Assembly: GCF_001949145.1 (NCBI RefSeq)
Contig: NW_019091453.1
Span: 3,084 to 67,083 of the forward strand
Direction: 5' to 3'
Source of the DNA: Acanthaster planci
Lineage: Eukaryota; Echinodermata; Asteroidea; Valvatida; Acanthasteridae
DNA length: 64,000 bases
Shown in pieces: positions 36,701 through 51,200 of this stretch. The notes under the pieces were generated by a model. The model was given only the letters and a program-made list of their open reading frames with translations, had not been told where the DNA came from and searched no databases. Positions within the stretch are counted from its first letter, which is position 1; every line of letters begins with the position of its first letter. The position numbers and the translations under genes are program-made.

Positions 36701-39700
36701 GGTACAAACAGTCATTTGACCTCATTTTTCACTTCTTTTAATTGGTTTATGTTAAGGAGAGCAATTTGCTCTTCTAAGAAATTTGAGGAGAGCGATTTAT
36801 GGCTCTTCCGAATTTTCTTAAAATGAAGGACTGCCCCTTGTTTCAGCATTTAGAAAGATGAGAAACATTTCACTTGTCACATTTGTACCTGTTGCTTACC
36901 AGTGGTTGGCAAACTATGGCCAGCCATCAGTTCTAATCTCAACTGCCAAAATGCCAGTTGATAAATAACTTTGTCTTAAAACATCAGTGAGGCAAATGTG
37001 CATTTTGAGGCAGAAACTGTTACCAACAAAGTTTGTGCAGTATACGTGTTAAAGGACTTACAACCGGCTGATTCGTTAGCAGCAGCTTTCCAAGGTTGGA
37101 CAAAGTCAGTGTCATAACAGGGGTGATGCTACCGGTAATAGCCCACCAGGTTAAATTTTTCCAACATTTCAGTGTTCATAGTGACTTGTGCTTGGCAGAA
37201 GTAAGCCAAAGTTCAAAGGTGTACACTACGGACCTTCCACAATGCTTCCCTTGGGATTCATGGCCTGTAAATCACCTTGTGTAAACACACCTGTCTGAAC
37301 TCTTGGAGGTTTTTATGTGATTGTCAACAGAGGGCGTTTTTTCCCTAAGCAATTGATCTTCAGGGCTGCAAGCCAGGCCTATGACTCATTCCATTGGATG
37401 ATTCTAGAAATTTCACCCTGCGTGTCTGTGCTGGCTGTGTTGTAGGGCTGTATGGTACATTCATGTTATATTGCATCAGTGTCATGATTCCGTCACATGA
37501 TCAGACCACATGTTGGAGGGCGTGAACTCAATGCGAACCAGCACAATGTGTTCCGGGGTGAAGGGTCGATAACCTTAATTGATGATGTGCGGGTGTTGAC
37601 AACCAGTAGTTCTGGGAACTCATTACTACTAGTCACCTCTTAACTAAATTACTGCCGGGATGTTTGCCTCGTTTTGTTCCGGTTAGCCAGGAATTATTTC
37701 ATCATTGTTCATTCTTTGTCTTGAGCATCCTTCACAAGAGAAATTTTTTATCAGGAAAAAAACAGGTGTTATAAGTTTAGGTTTATAAAGGTTTAAATTG
37801 TCGGGGAAATATCAGCAAAGTGCATTACTGTTGTTTTCAGTTCTCGGTTCTGCTTGTTGTATTCATTGATCGCTGTTTTCTTCATTTCCAATTGTGAGAA
37901 TATGTTTCAGTACGTGATGAAAAATTTGATATTGTCCATGAACACAATAGCACAGAAGGAAGTTCCTTATTCTTGACTGTAGTACACAACTTTTTAACAC
38001 CACCTTGAACTTTGCTTCAACAAAATGTGTGTACAGCGATGATAAGTGTGATAAACCTCCAGCTGTGTTGTAAACAAATACACTACAGCTTTGTTGCTAA
38101 CATCTTTCAGTCTGATAAGACCTTGACACCCTTTTCTATTCTGGCGAATGAACCAGAGCTCGGTTTCTGGAAAATGCCTTTCTGGTGTGGAACCTTCCCT
38201 GAGCTGTTTACGCGTATAGTGAATCAGAAAGCGTGTACGTCACAAAGGTACATGGACAATGTGCGTTGACTGCAGAGCTCTTTGTCTGTTTATTCAAAAC
38301 ACGTACATGTATATTGTAAATTGCATGATAGGCAGTTGGTGCCAACTTTTGCAAGCTGTTTCCCATTGGATGGGCACAAAAAGTTTGCAAATGTTGAAAA
38401 ACTTACAGCTTACTGAATAATAAAAACAAATTTAAATGCAGCTTGTCCGGACTGTCCTAATTAAGGAAATTTACCTACATAGTTTTCAAAATTGCTTAAT
38501 ATCACTGACTTCCTACAGTATCCTTGCTTCATGTACCATTGCTAACCCAGCCTTCCAACTCTAGCACAAATTTCAAAGTTGAGTGGTTAGGATGTCTGCA
38601 CTAGTAAGCAGGCAATCACAGGTTCATATCCCAGCTGTTAAATCCATCCATGCTGGGCAAGCTTGTGATTCTTTGTAACTCGCAGATCACACTGAGAATG
38701 TAGTGTGAACATATTCATCCATGTGAGGGCAAAGCCCAGTATAAAAATTAACCCCTCCCAGACTCAAAGCTAAATTAATAGCTTTAGAAATAAATTGATT
38801 TTAAATCCACTCCCCATTGAAAAATCAAGGAAGGATGGGGGGAACTAGACTTCAATCAGAAATGAGTCGTGAGCTCTGTTTGTCAAAATAACTTGTAATG
38901 TAGATTGAGATCCTGTAGTATCAGGATTTCAAATGCAGTGTGCTTGTGTTTGCATACCACCAACTTTCCTACTGTCGCTTGGCCGTTTCTCTTCAAACGG
39001 CAGAACATACCATAGAAGTGCTCATTCTTGGTAACTGTACGTCCCTGGCACCGATTCATACTGCCTACATGCACTTAACCCCTGTGGTGGTCTCCCCAGT
39101 TTCCTCTTAAATTCATGAGAAAATCACATAGCAATATCACTGGTAGCCGGGTGATTTGTTAATAATCTGCATGGGTATCACAGTTAACTACTGTTGCGCA
39201 TAGCTTTGTCATCTGCATAAAAGAAGTCCATCAATTTTCATCATTTTTGGAAAACGGCAGACAGTTGAGAAAACAAAGTGATGTGTTACTTGCACATTTT
39301 GAGATTTTGTTTTCCATTTCTTGGAACTTCTTCTTCAGTTGCCGAGTGGTTATTGCTGTCCTCAATCTCCACTGAAACATGAGTCCATCAAGGGCAATTA
39401 TGTTTGATCAACATGTAAAGTTTGATTGGGTGAATCAACAGAGTGAATTTACTGTTGGGAGTTTTCTACATCCCGCAAGAAATGAGACCGGGGTACCCCC
39501 AACATGTCCAATCACTATACACACATCCCCCCTAGATGTCTAAAAAGAATTCCTCAGATTCCAGTGACACAATGACCAACACCAAGCAGGGGGGGGAGGT
39601 TTCTCTCCGTCTTGAATCTGACTTCATCTGAAGTAAAATCGTTCCGGCCTGATGTATTGCATGCATTGGGCTGGTGCACCTGTTTGTCTCAGCCTTCTAG

Positions 39701-42700
39701 GCATCATTGTCATGGAATGCAAATTACATCACATGTTACTCCTTAACTTAATTGGTGCCTGTTGATAACCCTGTACTGCATGGGGGGCGGGAGTTGCCGA
39801 GTGACTTACCAAGAATGCTGTAGTGGCTTAATTCAATCCCCTTTCCATTTCATCACAAGTCATGACCCTTCCCTGCGTTCCCCCACAGACTTCTGAACTC
39901 TGAAGAGGCATACTTTCTCCGTTGACAGATTGCATCTGTGTACATGTTTGGACATGTACAGTGGATTTCATAATGTGGAACTTGCGAGAAAATTTGAAAA
40001 CACAAGGAAGCCAAGATTTACATGTGACCAATGGCCAAGATGTCCACCATGCCAAAGGGGGTTCAAATTGTTCATTTATAGTGCTGTTGTATGCCCTGAG
40101 TAAGTGGAATACTAGACATCCAGTAGAAACCTGGATCCTGCCCCTCTGGCTTTTTATTTGAGCGCCAAAGTTGAGTTCTAAATCAATAGATTTCAAAAGG
40201 ATATATTTGGCCTGCACTCCGCGGATGTGTTTTTTTTGGGGGGGGGGTTTGTTTCGTTTGTTTTGTTTCGCTGGTAGTTCCAGTGGTAACTTTCAAGCAC
40301 TGGTTTTTCAAGTATCAGGTTGTTAATCTTATTCTTCAAAATACATGTAGACAGATTTGTCATTCAAAGGACTTTTATCAGGACCAGATGGCTGATGTAC
40401 CAGCACATTTGCTGTTACATAAATGCTATCTGGCCATGCTGTACTTGAATAATGCTTCTTGCTCACCTCTGAAGTGGACGTAGATAGCAGCCTAGTGTTT
40501 GACATACGAGCAGCATTAGTCAAAATTATATTTGTTGTTTTCTCTTAATTACACCAGATCATAATTATGCTTTTAAAGCTTGTTAGAAATGATAGGATTG
40601 GGCTTGGGATTAAATGTCGGCATTTGGAATAGCCTTGACACTGATGTTTCAGAAAGCATCTTCATATCCAGATTGGCAATTTTCACATGTGGTATATTGT
40701 AAACGTGGTTATTTGGCTTACCTTTTTTTCTGCTAAAGACTGTATGATACTGGTATGATTTCCCACCAATTTCGTGGGTTCTCATTTTCAGCTAAATCTC
40801 CTCTTTCTCTTGCCCAGCACTGGATGATGCCACAGTGAAAGCCATGCTAGCCCGTGAGAAAGACCTCCACCGCTGCAGCGCCACACAGCGGGCTTACAGC
40901 CTGCGCTGCACAGACCGAGCAGCCGTGGCCCGGCAGATCCGGACTCGCGTGGTACGGGAGTATGGCCTGCCGGACGAGGCCACCGACATCTTTGCCAGCT
41001 TGCCACGGGAGTATGTCGGCGAGCAGCCTGAGGCTGAGACAGACACTGAGGTCTTTGGCAGGAAGTGGAATGAGCCACCAGATCTCCAACTCCAGAATGA
41101 GCCATCCGAGGCACCACAGGTGGGTCTACAAACTGCTTGCCACTTTGCCTTGCTCCCTGACCCCATCCTATAAAGTCCACTGCTCGTCCCTCTCACTTAC
41201 CCACCTCTTTTAGGATTCTGTATCCAAGTTTATAAGCACACATCACAAACCCCAAAAGATTCTGGAATCTTAAGCAGCTGTGACATCAAATACATGTAAT
41301 ATCTGCAGGCTTTTCATGTCTTTGCCTTTCCAAGCCCCAACCAGGTAGTCTCTCAAGAAATGTAAATGTTTCGCGGGAGGGGTTGGATTGTCTGGGTTTT
41401 TTGGAAGGGGGTTGGTTTGATTTTTTTTCCTTTGTTTTGTATTTTTTTTCTTAGGTTTTGTAACTGCAGTTTTTGTTTTACTCATATTTAAAAGTGAGTT
41501 GAAGAAAAATTAATAGAAAGTAAGTCTTGCATATTGCAAATGTTTTACCATGGCAACCAAAAAGTGATGGGATGTAGATATTGAATGAGTAAAGAACAAG
41601 CACCACTGAACTTTCTGATGAAAATCACATGAATCATAGAGATTTTCCAGACCAACATACAGGGAAATAAAAAACATGACAGAAGATACACACAGCCTAA
41701 TAGTCACAGGTCGGCCAGTCTGTCAGTTCACTTAACAGATATTCAGAACAAAATGAAATGACTCCTTGCAGTCAGTGTTTTTTGGGGGGAGGTCAAGAAA
41801 GTGATGGAAAGCATAGGGCACTTGAAATTAACAAACGAAATTTCTGCTTAGTAAAATCAGGTCACCAACAAAATGTATTTACATTTAGTGTTTCTTTTGG
41901 CTACTTCGCAGTCGATTTTGGCTCCCCAGATAAATTTGCTACCAGTAAGCTGTAAATTTTGCTTACTGGGGCCAAATTTCATGGTGCTGCTTACAAGCAG
42001 AAAAGTTGTGCTCATATTCATGTAGCAGCAAGTTTTGCTAGCCTTGAGCACAGCATCATGGCGTATTTGTACTAAAGATTTCATTGTTACATCACTAAGT
42101 TAAGCAAATTTTTACTCCAAGGTAAGCATGCCTGTTGCTGTGCTCACTGCCTATAGTCACCATGAAATATGCATAGCCTCTGTTAGCGTAAAAATCATGT
42201 GCTTAGCAGCACCATTAAATTGGTACGTGTACCATACATGTATCTGTGCAATTGGGCACTGATCAGGGAGGTTGGAGCTCCTTTATGTTGTGCTAACAAG
42301 CACATTTATTGTTCTATAGTTTTGTCATAAAGACAAACAACTTGGCAACTCTTGGAATAGTAGGGCCAAGGATAATTTAATGACATGCAGATTGTATTTC
42401 TGTTGCTAATTACTGAAAGTAACATGTCCTTTTACTCCCAGCTGTGATACATTCATATACTGTACAATTTTTACCTGTTAAATGTTTAGTATTACACCTT
42501 TGCTGTTTGTTCCAGTGTAATTTCTGCAGGCTAGGCCGTTACCCTTGACAACAGCGAAACCAAATATTACCCCCTACTGGCAAGCAGACTATAATGACCA
42601 CATTAACAATACCTATGCTCCAGTCTCAAATGACCTGTCTTGGCTGTGAATGGGACCAGTCACCCACTGACTGCATTCTTTTTTTTTTACATTACATGTA

Positions 42701-45188
42701 CTGTACCCGGGTTTTTTTGGTGACCTGGCTCGGCCCACATTACTGATTGGCTTTGTATGACTCTTTGTTTTTATTGACAACAATTCTCTGCAACTTTGCT
42801 TCAAGGCAGTACAACACAGGGGTGTGAGAATTCAGCTTTTTTTGTTTAGATGTTGACCCTGAATTTCAGCTTTTTTGTACTCATGGTATGTACAAAAGTA
42901 TGGAAACTTTTTACGTTTCAGCTTTTGGCAAGCTGTTTTCAGCTTTAAGTTTAAGTGGCCATTCACACCTTAGACAACATGTTAACTTCACACTTTGCAC
43001 AAATATCAACCCTGATCTCAGGGTGTACATGTACCTACATGTACCTACATCAAGATGATGTCATCACATGATAGTTACGGCTTTTATTTTTTTCAGTTTT
43101 CTTATAAGTTACCATTGTTTTCATTCTGTATCCCGAACAGAACAAGATACATTTCCAAATTTCATTTTACAACAAACACCTTTGATTCATCAAGTGGATG
43201 TGCATGAGGAATTCAGCAATGCCATGACGACGTCCGAAACAAGTTGATATTCTGATTCACATACGGGTAGCAGACAGCATTCGATCATCACCAAAATGGC
43301 TACCTGTAGGTTGATACTACAAGACCAGAAAATGCTAAAAATGAATGTCACAGTGGCATCGTCATGCAATTTATTATTAATTTCTAAATATTTATTATTT
43401 CCTACGTGGCCTGATATAGCTCCACTATTGCATGCCAAATGTTGGTCAGAGAGTGCATGCTTTCCGACAAGGATATTTATAGATGGCATTTAGGTTGCGT
43501 GACAATGACGTCATCGTTACATCAGTGATCATCACTGTTACATGACGTAAGCCTACAGGTGCAGTCTCCAAAGACTAAGAAAGTACACATCCGTTAAAAT
43601 TGAAAACAAGTACAGTTGTGACCAGTTAAAGTACATACATGTACATGTAGGTAGAAAATTTAGAATAAGACTAATATTCATGTTGAGGCATTTGTAATCT
43701 TGTCTGTCACATAACTTGACCACAAAGGTGCACTCTGCAGAGGTCTTTATCTGCCGTACTACATACCTGATCAGATAAAAAAAAAATGTGTTTTCATAAA
43801 GACACATTGAGATTCCTCCCCAGTCAGTCATCAGCTTATATTTGGCAGTTACTGTACTTCACTCGTGAAAAATACAAAAACTACAACAAGGCTGTCTACG
43901 GCAGTCGGTTTTCATGACCACTCTTGCACTGTACCTGTACATGTAGGGTGACTTTCACTTTTGCGCTGTAAAGACAGGTTGACTTTCGTGGAGTGTTCAA
44001 AGATTGTATGTTACACATGCATGGCCGGTGAATGCCAACACTTAAAATCCCCTGCCTGCACCCACTTCCAGACATGAGCAGGTTGACCATTGTGTAATTT
44101 AAGTGGAAGGAATTCTTGAACTAACTTCAATACCACCCACTGCTGTGAATTACAGTACAACACCTGCTATCCTTCAGCCCTATTCTTGTAGGCACTTGCT
44201 ACTGGATCACAGTACGATACACAGCATACATGAATAGAAGAATACATGTCTGCAGGGCAACCTACCAATACATACATTCTGTACATGCTTGTTCACCACG
44301 TGCATCACCTGTTCACAATACCATGTTGGCACCATCTATCCCTCAAATATTGTTCACACAGGTGCGCTGTATGAAGGATACGTGTTCAACATCAAATCAA
44401 AATTGTGCCTTTTTCCTTGTACTTGGTCACATTTGAATAAGCTTCAAAACAACTTCAGATCAGGAACTCCCTGAAAAATGCGTCACAAAAATATCTCAAA
44501 ACTAGGAATGTCACAGGAGTGAACATTTATCTGGAATTCACAACAGATATCCCCAGGATTGTCCTTACTGATTTTTTATGCCCATCATCACAGAACAGTT
44601 TGTCCCACCAACATTTATCTGAAGAAGACTTGAGACATGTAAAGCATAGAGCACTGATATAGGGACCAATATGAGGGAGGTTCCTGTCTTTCTCACATTG
44701 GTAGTATTTTTTTTTTTAAGTGGTCAGACTTATTTCCTTTACAGAGTTCTGATGCTGGTAGAAGGGTGTAACAATATTACTAATTAATGTACATGTCTCG
44801 GTCATCATAATATAAGAATAGCGTTAATATTGTACAATGATTTGACAATCTTTTCCACAGAGCTTTGCTTTGGAGCATGTTTAGATATTATCAAAAGCCA
44901 GCTTTGAATAACAGCTATACAACATTGAGAACAAGGAAGCAGCCATGACAGTTTTGAGTGTTGTAAAGAGCTGTTGTGACCCTCCAAGTTCACAATAGAT
45001 ATAGAGACTGCAGCATGACAATTTGATACATTATACCGTGAAAAAGGGAATAGTTAAGCCTTATTATAATACAGAAAATAACAGGCCCATGTATGATATT
45101 GATGATGCCACACTTTGTTTACATGTTCACTTTAACATGGAGCCAGTGGTCCACAGAACACCATTAGGAAAGCACACACTTAACCTAC

Positions 45189-45221
<33 letters not shown>

Positions 45222-48200
45222 TGTATGTATGTATGTATGTATGTATGTATGTACTGGTGTGTGGATCCCTCCCACAACTCCACATCAACTTAGCCACACC
45301 CCTATCCCAAAACTTTCCACTCCAATGCATCCCCTTTTAGCTATCTGCACAAAGATAAGACGCAAGCCATTCACCACGCTCTGTCTGAAATCCTGTCTCC
45401 TGACTGAGATGTGCTAAATCCTTCTCCTGGCATCGTGACTGTAGCATCCTTTCATGTGTTTTTCTCAGTTTAATATTATTTTTTTACTAAGTGTTGAGAG
45501 CCTCAGCATTTGTTTGAGACATGCAAAGTCAAGCCTCAATACATAGAGACAGATTGTTGAGATCACAAAGGCAAATTGACTCTAATGCATGTAGAAAAAC
45601 TTTGCATCTAGGGCAACTTCTGCTTGAAATAAAGGTTTGAAGAGACTAAAAATCTTCAGATTCAACGTTGAACTGAGTGATGAGCAACAGACCTCTTCAA
45701 TGAGGGTACCATACATGTACATTTACTTAAAGCATTTTCAAAATGAGTGGATTTGGCTTAGACTTCAGTTTCACTGGTTCCAGTCAGAGCTTGAACATGT
45801 GGTTTTGAATGCTGCTTCAAAATGGCTGGAATGTAAGTTTGTGAGGGAGGGACTTTGCTGATTAGTTATAGATGTAATACTACATGTACATACCATCATC
45901 AGTCACATTTGCAGGTCAGATTTCATGGCATACCCATCTTATTACGGTTGAATGATTGTTTTAGAACCACTTGAAAATGTACTTGTACTATACTGGCGGG
46001 GAGAGGAAATTGAAGGAACGTGATCAGTTGCTTTTAGGGGGAGGGGTTTGGAAGGATGTGCGTACGTGAGCTTCACCTAAAGTGTTGTCCTTGAATGAAT
46101 GCAAGAGCAATAACTCTTCTGTCAATGAGAGTAGGGGCAGTGTACTAACATTGCACTTACATGTACATGTATGTAAGTCATGGCTATGCCCTACTGTGCC
46201 CCCCTGTCCTTTCTGTATGGTACATTTACATCTGTCTGGGGAGTTGAGATGCTGGTTTTTGAAGACCAGCTATCTTCATTCTGTGGACACCTAACCAGGC
46301 CTGCATTATGTATTTGCAGTTGTTCTGGGTGTATGGTGTGACATATGCTACATGTAGTTCCCTTCCCTGTCTTAGAATAGACCAAGTGATGAAGTTTCCC
46401 TTCTTTAAAAACTGCTGACACCTCTTTTGGGTCAAGTTGAAAAGTGCAATTGTAAAAGCAATTAAAAATATCCATGCTTTTTTGGACAATGGAGGGCGTT
46501 GTCGCTATGATGTCAATCAGGGAAGACATTTTTCACTTTGTAGATTTTCTATTAAAATTATGAACCTAAAATTTCCTCAATGAAAAATTTATGAGATAGG
46601 GTTACTCATTAGTTTATTGCCATGTACTCACACAAAAATGAATCACCAAAACTAGGACATTAGGCCAGGCTTTTTGGACCCAAATCAATGCAACATTGAA
46701 GTTTTCTTGTTGTGATGACACCACAGTTTTGCTCATGAATATGGAAATATTGATTAGAGAGTTTGCTGAAATATGGGCCAATTTGTGATACACTATCAGT
46801 TGGTGATACATTATTGGTCAAGTACATGTATGATCAGTTGGTGATGGATTGATCCATTGGCTACTACACTATCAGTTCTAACAGCAGAAAATATGAAAGG
46901 CACCAAATTCCCTTTAAAATAGCAAAACAAAATTTGAAACTCAAATTAAATGAGGCACAGGTGAATTTTCATGCATTCTGTCAAAAAAATGGCCTTGCGC
47001 AGACCCTTTAATGCGTGCAGGTGTGCCCAAGGGTTGTACCCATGTTCTGCTGTAGTGTTCTGGGATCAGAGTTCTTGTCTCCCAAAGCAAAATACTTATG
47101 CTACTGGTACAGCTGCCTTCCATTGTTTTGTGCACAAGTTTTGCATTCTTGATGGCCCAGTGTGTTCACGTCCTGTCAGTAGCAACCAAGATCTCTGCTC
47201 TACCTCTTGTGCACCTGTGCCCTAAAACATGAAGGGCTGTCACTTTGCCAGAATGGAGCAGTACCTATGCATGTCATTTGAAAAGCTGTGTTGATTAGCA
47301 ATGGTGTGCACATGACATCCGATGGCAGGATGATAATCTGAGGCCTACTGCGACCAGTCCCTGTGTATTTTATTGCAGGTGAAAGTGAAATCTCCCATGC
47401 CACATTCCTCTGTGTATGCACATGAATTTGAGACACAGTAAACAGGACAACCTCACCGCATACGGCGGAACTTGCCGTAAAAGTTGTCAGACCTCAGATG
47501 GTTGTTGACCCGCCAGTCAGTTATCATATGCTCGAAGTACAGGCATTTCATGTTTGCAGTGTTCAGAACATCCTTTATTTTAGTAATGCACACATACCCT
47601 GGTTTTATTACAAGGATGTCAGATTTCATTTCTGATATTCAAACACAGCAGGCAGTTTGTTTAATCACTCTCCAGTGGTTCAGTACTTGCATTGATGCAT
47701 CCAAATGAAATCGAATTGCCGATCAGTTAATTTTGAGTGTAACATGCAGGTTCCTCGTACGATCTACTCCTTAAATTGGATCCTTGGATGTCAGAGAAAG
47801 GAGTGTTTGACAAGTGCTCACTCATCCTTGATTGCATACATGTCTGGTTTGCTGTTTCGTTAATTGGGATGTATACTTCGAGACAGCAGTTAGGCTCCAG
47901 ATACGGGCAGAAATGACATTTTTATTTTTTGGTTATATAAGTTCTTCTTACCTACCCCTATTTTGGTTTTGAATATAAACGAAGGTCCTGATCATGACAG
48001 TGGAAACAGGCAGTTACAGAGGAATGATCAAGCCTTTCTCAAATTTTAATCTTACTTGGTAATGTGCAGGGCTCAACAACTATCTGTCCCATTTGTTTGC
48101 TGGCGGAGAGGCTGTCATATGTGACTTCATCGTTTTTAGACATGTGTACTGTTCTATGTGTGCCATCCACTCAAGACTACATGTGTGCCTCAACTTCAAA

Positions 48201-51200
48201 ATACATACATGTACATGTACTACTCCCGTAGTAGTTGAAGGCTATACCTACATGTACATGTTTCTTTAACACTGCATGTTACTGCTGAGTAACATTGCAT
48301 GTTTTTACATTGTACATTTCATTGCACTGTATAGATGGCAAGTTGGAATAGGGCGGGAGGATTTTTTTAATAAATTTAATCCAAATGACCACTATGGCAA
48401 ATGGGTCTTGGAGGCTAGTGGCAATCAGTTGACATCCACAAACAAGTGGCCTAGATAGGGCCCTCTGGTTTTTATCTGAACTGCAGGCTGCAGATAGGCG
48501 GACAGCCACAAACCTAACAAGAAGCTAGGGGCTTGGGATGGCTGAGTTGCCACGGTGGACAGGTGTACACGATGAGTAGATGGGAGGGTGGAGATTTACT
48601 GTGGAGATTTAACCTGCCAAAGTTCACATGACCTTCCTAAGTCAGGCACATGTCCTGGACAAAGAATCATGCTTAGAAGCTTCCCTAAAAGGCAGAAATG
48701 GTCCCCCTACAAAAGTCAACTGTACTCACCGAGAGCATTGTGACATCTTATATTTTCACAAACAATCGAAAACGGTTGAAAGAACAGTTAAACGGTATGT
48801 GCACACTGATGGTAGTACACTTCACACAGCATGAACTGGTAACCGTGGGAGCATCTGGTCGACCGCAGAGTGACATCATAAATTCTGCGGGAATACATGA
48901 AGATGACCTGCATGATCAGCTGGCCCCAGCATTCAAAAGGCAGGTACCGACATCTCATCCCATCAGGCAGAAAGCCACATTGGGCACTGCCAGTGTTTAG
49001 CTGACAGTATGTTTGTTACACATTTTGTTAAATGTTTGGGGTTGGCCAAGATTACATTAATTGGGTTAATGTTGGCAACTAGTAATGGTACAACAGAAAT
49101 GTCTCGGACTAGATTTTAACATTCATGTCTGACAGCAGCAAACAGAAACAAAGAGGAAGGGCGTTCAGTGGACAAAGTCATTAGGTGCTGGCCATCTATC
49201 TTCATCACCATACTTTAAGTCCAGACTCTCAGTCTGCAAGGTTGCAAAATGTCAGTGACGAGCAAGACACACTGGGACCAGGGCTTTTTCTTCACTGTGA
49301 TAACGGGAGTTTGCAATCGCACACCGTTTTGGCAGCATTAAATATCAATTCATTACAGTTCCATCTTCTCCCGCCAGATTGTTTTGAAATGGTTGCAACA
49401 ATACGAGGGCTGGTGTTGAAATAAATACACAGTCAGCTAGGGGAAGAGTTATTTGGGCAGCGAGTCCGGGCTGCCGGGAGAGGCAGGCGCTACATTCATC
49501 AAGGAATGGCTCCCTCTCAGCACCTTGTCTCTGCCGAAAGGTCTCGCTGTAAATAACGCTGGCTTCAAAGGAAATGAAAGTGGCTGGGATTAAAGCCGGC
49601 AGTGGAAACCCGGTGAGCCTCCCAGCTGACAAACCGAGTCTGAGTTTGACTCTGATTGAAATAGCTGTATTGATTTCGTTTGGAAGGATTTCCATTTTCT
49701 CCCTCTGGACTTGGTGTTTGTGGTAGTTAAAAACTCCAGTAATTCATAGGGGATCCTGATGTGCAAAGTCACAATTTATGAAATCCCAGACCCAAGTAAA
49801 TGCATTTTTATAAGTTCCTCAATATTCCTCCAGCAGTAGATGAAAAAAACTTTTCCTCTTTCCTAATTCAATTCCGTCCATCGTCCCAAGTTTTTTCACA
49901 GCCCATTTTCCACTCCGGCCTTTGTGGTTACCGCCACCACTATCTCCTCAAAATTGCTTTCACAGTTTTGTAGCAATTCTCTCTTTTCTCCTCATGTTTT
50001 TTTTGGGGGAAACTTGTTTCAGTGTTTACGTTTATGATAAACAAGCCCGGCATCATCACTGTTGACAGCCTAATGGATATTGAAGATTATGTGGGAATAA
50101 GCATGCTTATGAACATTTGTGTATAAATGAAGAGACGGGAGACACCAAAAACCAGGTGCAAGCAGTGTTTTTTTGTCAATGTGTCAGTCTGCTATGGTAC
50201 CACACTAGCCCAGGGCAGGTGTTGCTGTCGTCCATTGCAGTCACCAATGAAGGAAAGGACTTATGGGGTTGGCGAAAGGTTAGATCAGGGGCCAAATGCT
50301 AAATGCAGGAAAATTTGGTTGACCAAAATGAGTCTCTGATCTAAGTGCCATGCAGGACATATGGCTTGAGACTGGTTTTCAACTCATGTTTGAGCAAGTA
50401 CAAAAAGTTGCTTGGCCTTGTTTAACACTGTGCAGCCCCATGAAAGGAAGCCCAGATGTGAAAGTTTCTACCGTAGCACAGCCTAACTTTCAAAACAGTG
50501 ACCCGTGCACATATCAACAGCTGTGGTTCTACAGCCTAAAGGAAACTTTATACTGGTGAAATGTATGTAATCGTGGAATATTTCCTGTGGCTGACAGTGT
50601 TTACTCACAGATAGTCTTGTTCTTTGAAAACCTTGCTGAATGATCGGTTCCCAAGGTGGGGCCCAGACTGAGCTCTTCTGATCACCTAATCACTAGATCA
50701 GAACAATGGAATAACCAGCAACTCTTGTGTTAGGAGTAAACAAGCTTCCCTGAGCTCAGCGCTGGTAGTGGAGCTCACTCTGGGACATTTATGTTTCACC
50801 CCCATTCAACGTGTGGAAATTAACGACTTCGACCGTGCGCGGCGGTTACTTGACCGGACCCTCGTGAACCATAGGGAAATGTCCTTAGCAACTTGCCAAT
50901 CCTCTATTGAGCCTTCTCGATGTGAAGACTTCGTTTGCACAAAGGTAGCAAATCATCACATTGAAACTCTCTGTATGTGCTCTAGAAGGCTTGAACCGAA
51001 TAAAACACTACAGAATCATGAAAAGAAATGCTACATAAATATGAAATTTAGCCTCAAAGTGGTTGCTAAGATGATAAATTATTTCTATTTTCAATCGATC
51101 ACTTAGTCCTTGTTTTCCCAAGTCACTGAATTCTTATGCTCGCATGGCCGTAAGATTATGAGGGATGAACGGAATCGGTGCTGAGTTAGGTCAATATGCA

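Larger units (their letters stand above)
33794..40817 (+). other. BTBD7 intron 5
   Basis: 7.0-kb GT-AG intron. It contains a 20-bp tandem repeat, one TTAACCCTAA micro-element and one tRNA-Thr-derived SINE, each listed separately. At 36035-36130 there is a short self-complementary patch built from CACTCCTTTAGG/CCTAAAGGAGTG-like words. I found no further BTBD7 exon. Confidence 0.75.

Noticed and set aside
38578-38640. Functional tRNA-Thr gene
   Set aside because: The anticodon loop is enlarged, the acceptor stem is absent and a SINE body follows.
45023-45417. Open frames of about 70-105 codons encoding MYVCMYVC-type repeats on the plus strand and IHTYIHTY-type on the minus strand
   Set aside because: They are translations of the (ATGT)n microsatellite and not genes.
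49345-49695. 116-codon minus-strand frame inside the complex island of intron 6
   Set aside because: The protein looks unconstrained and lacks splice sites. Regulatory constraint is a better explanation for the composition.
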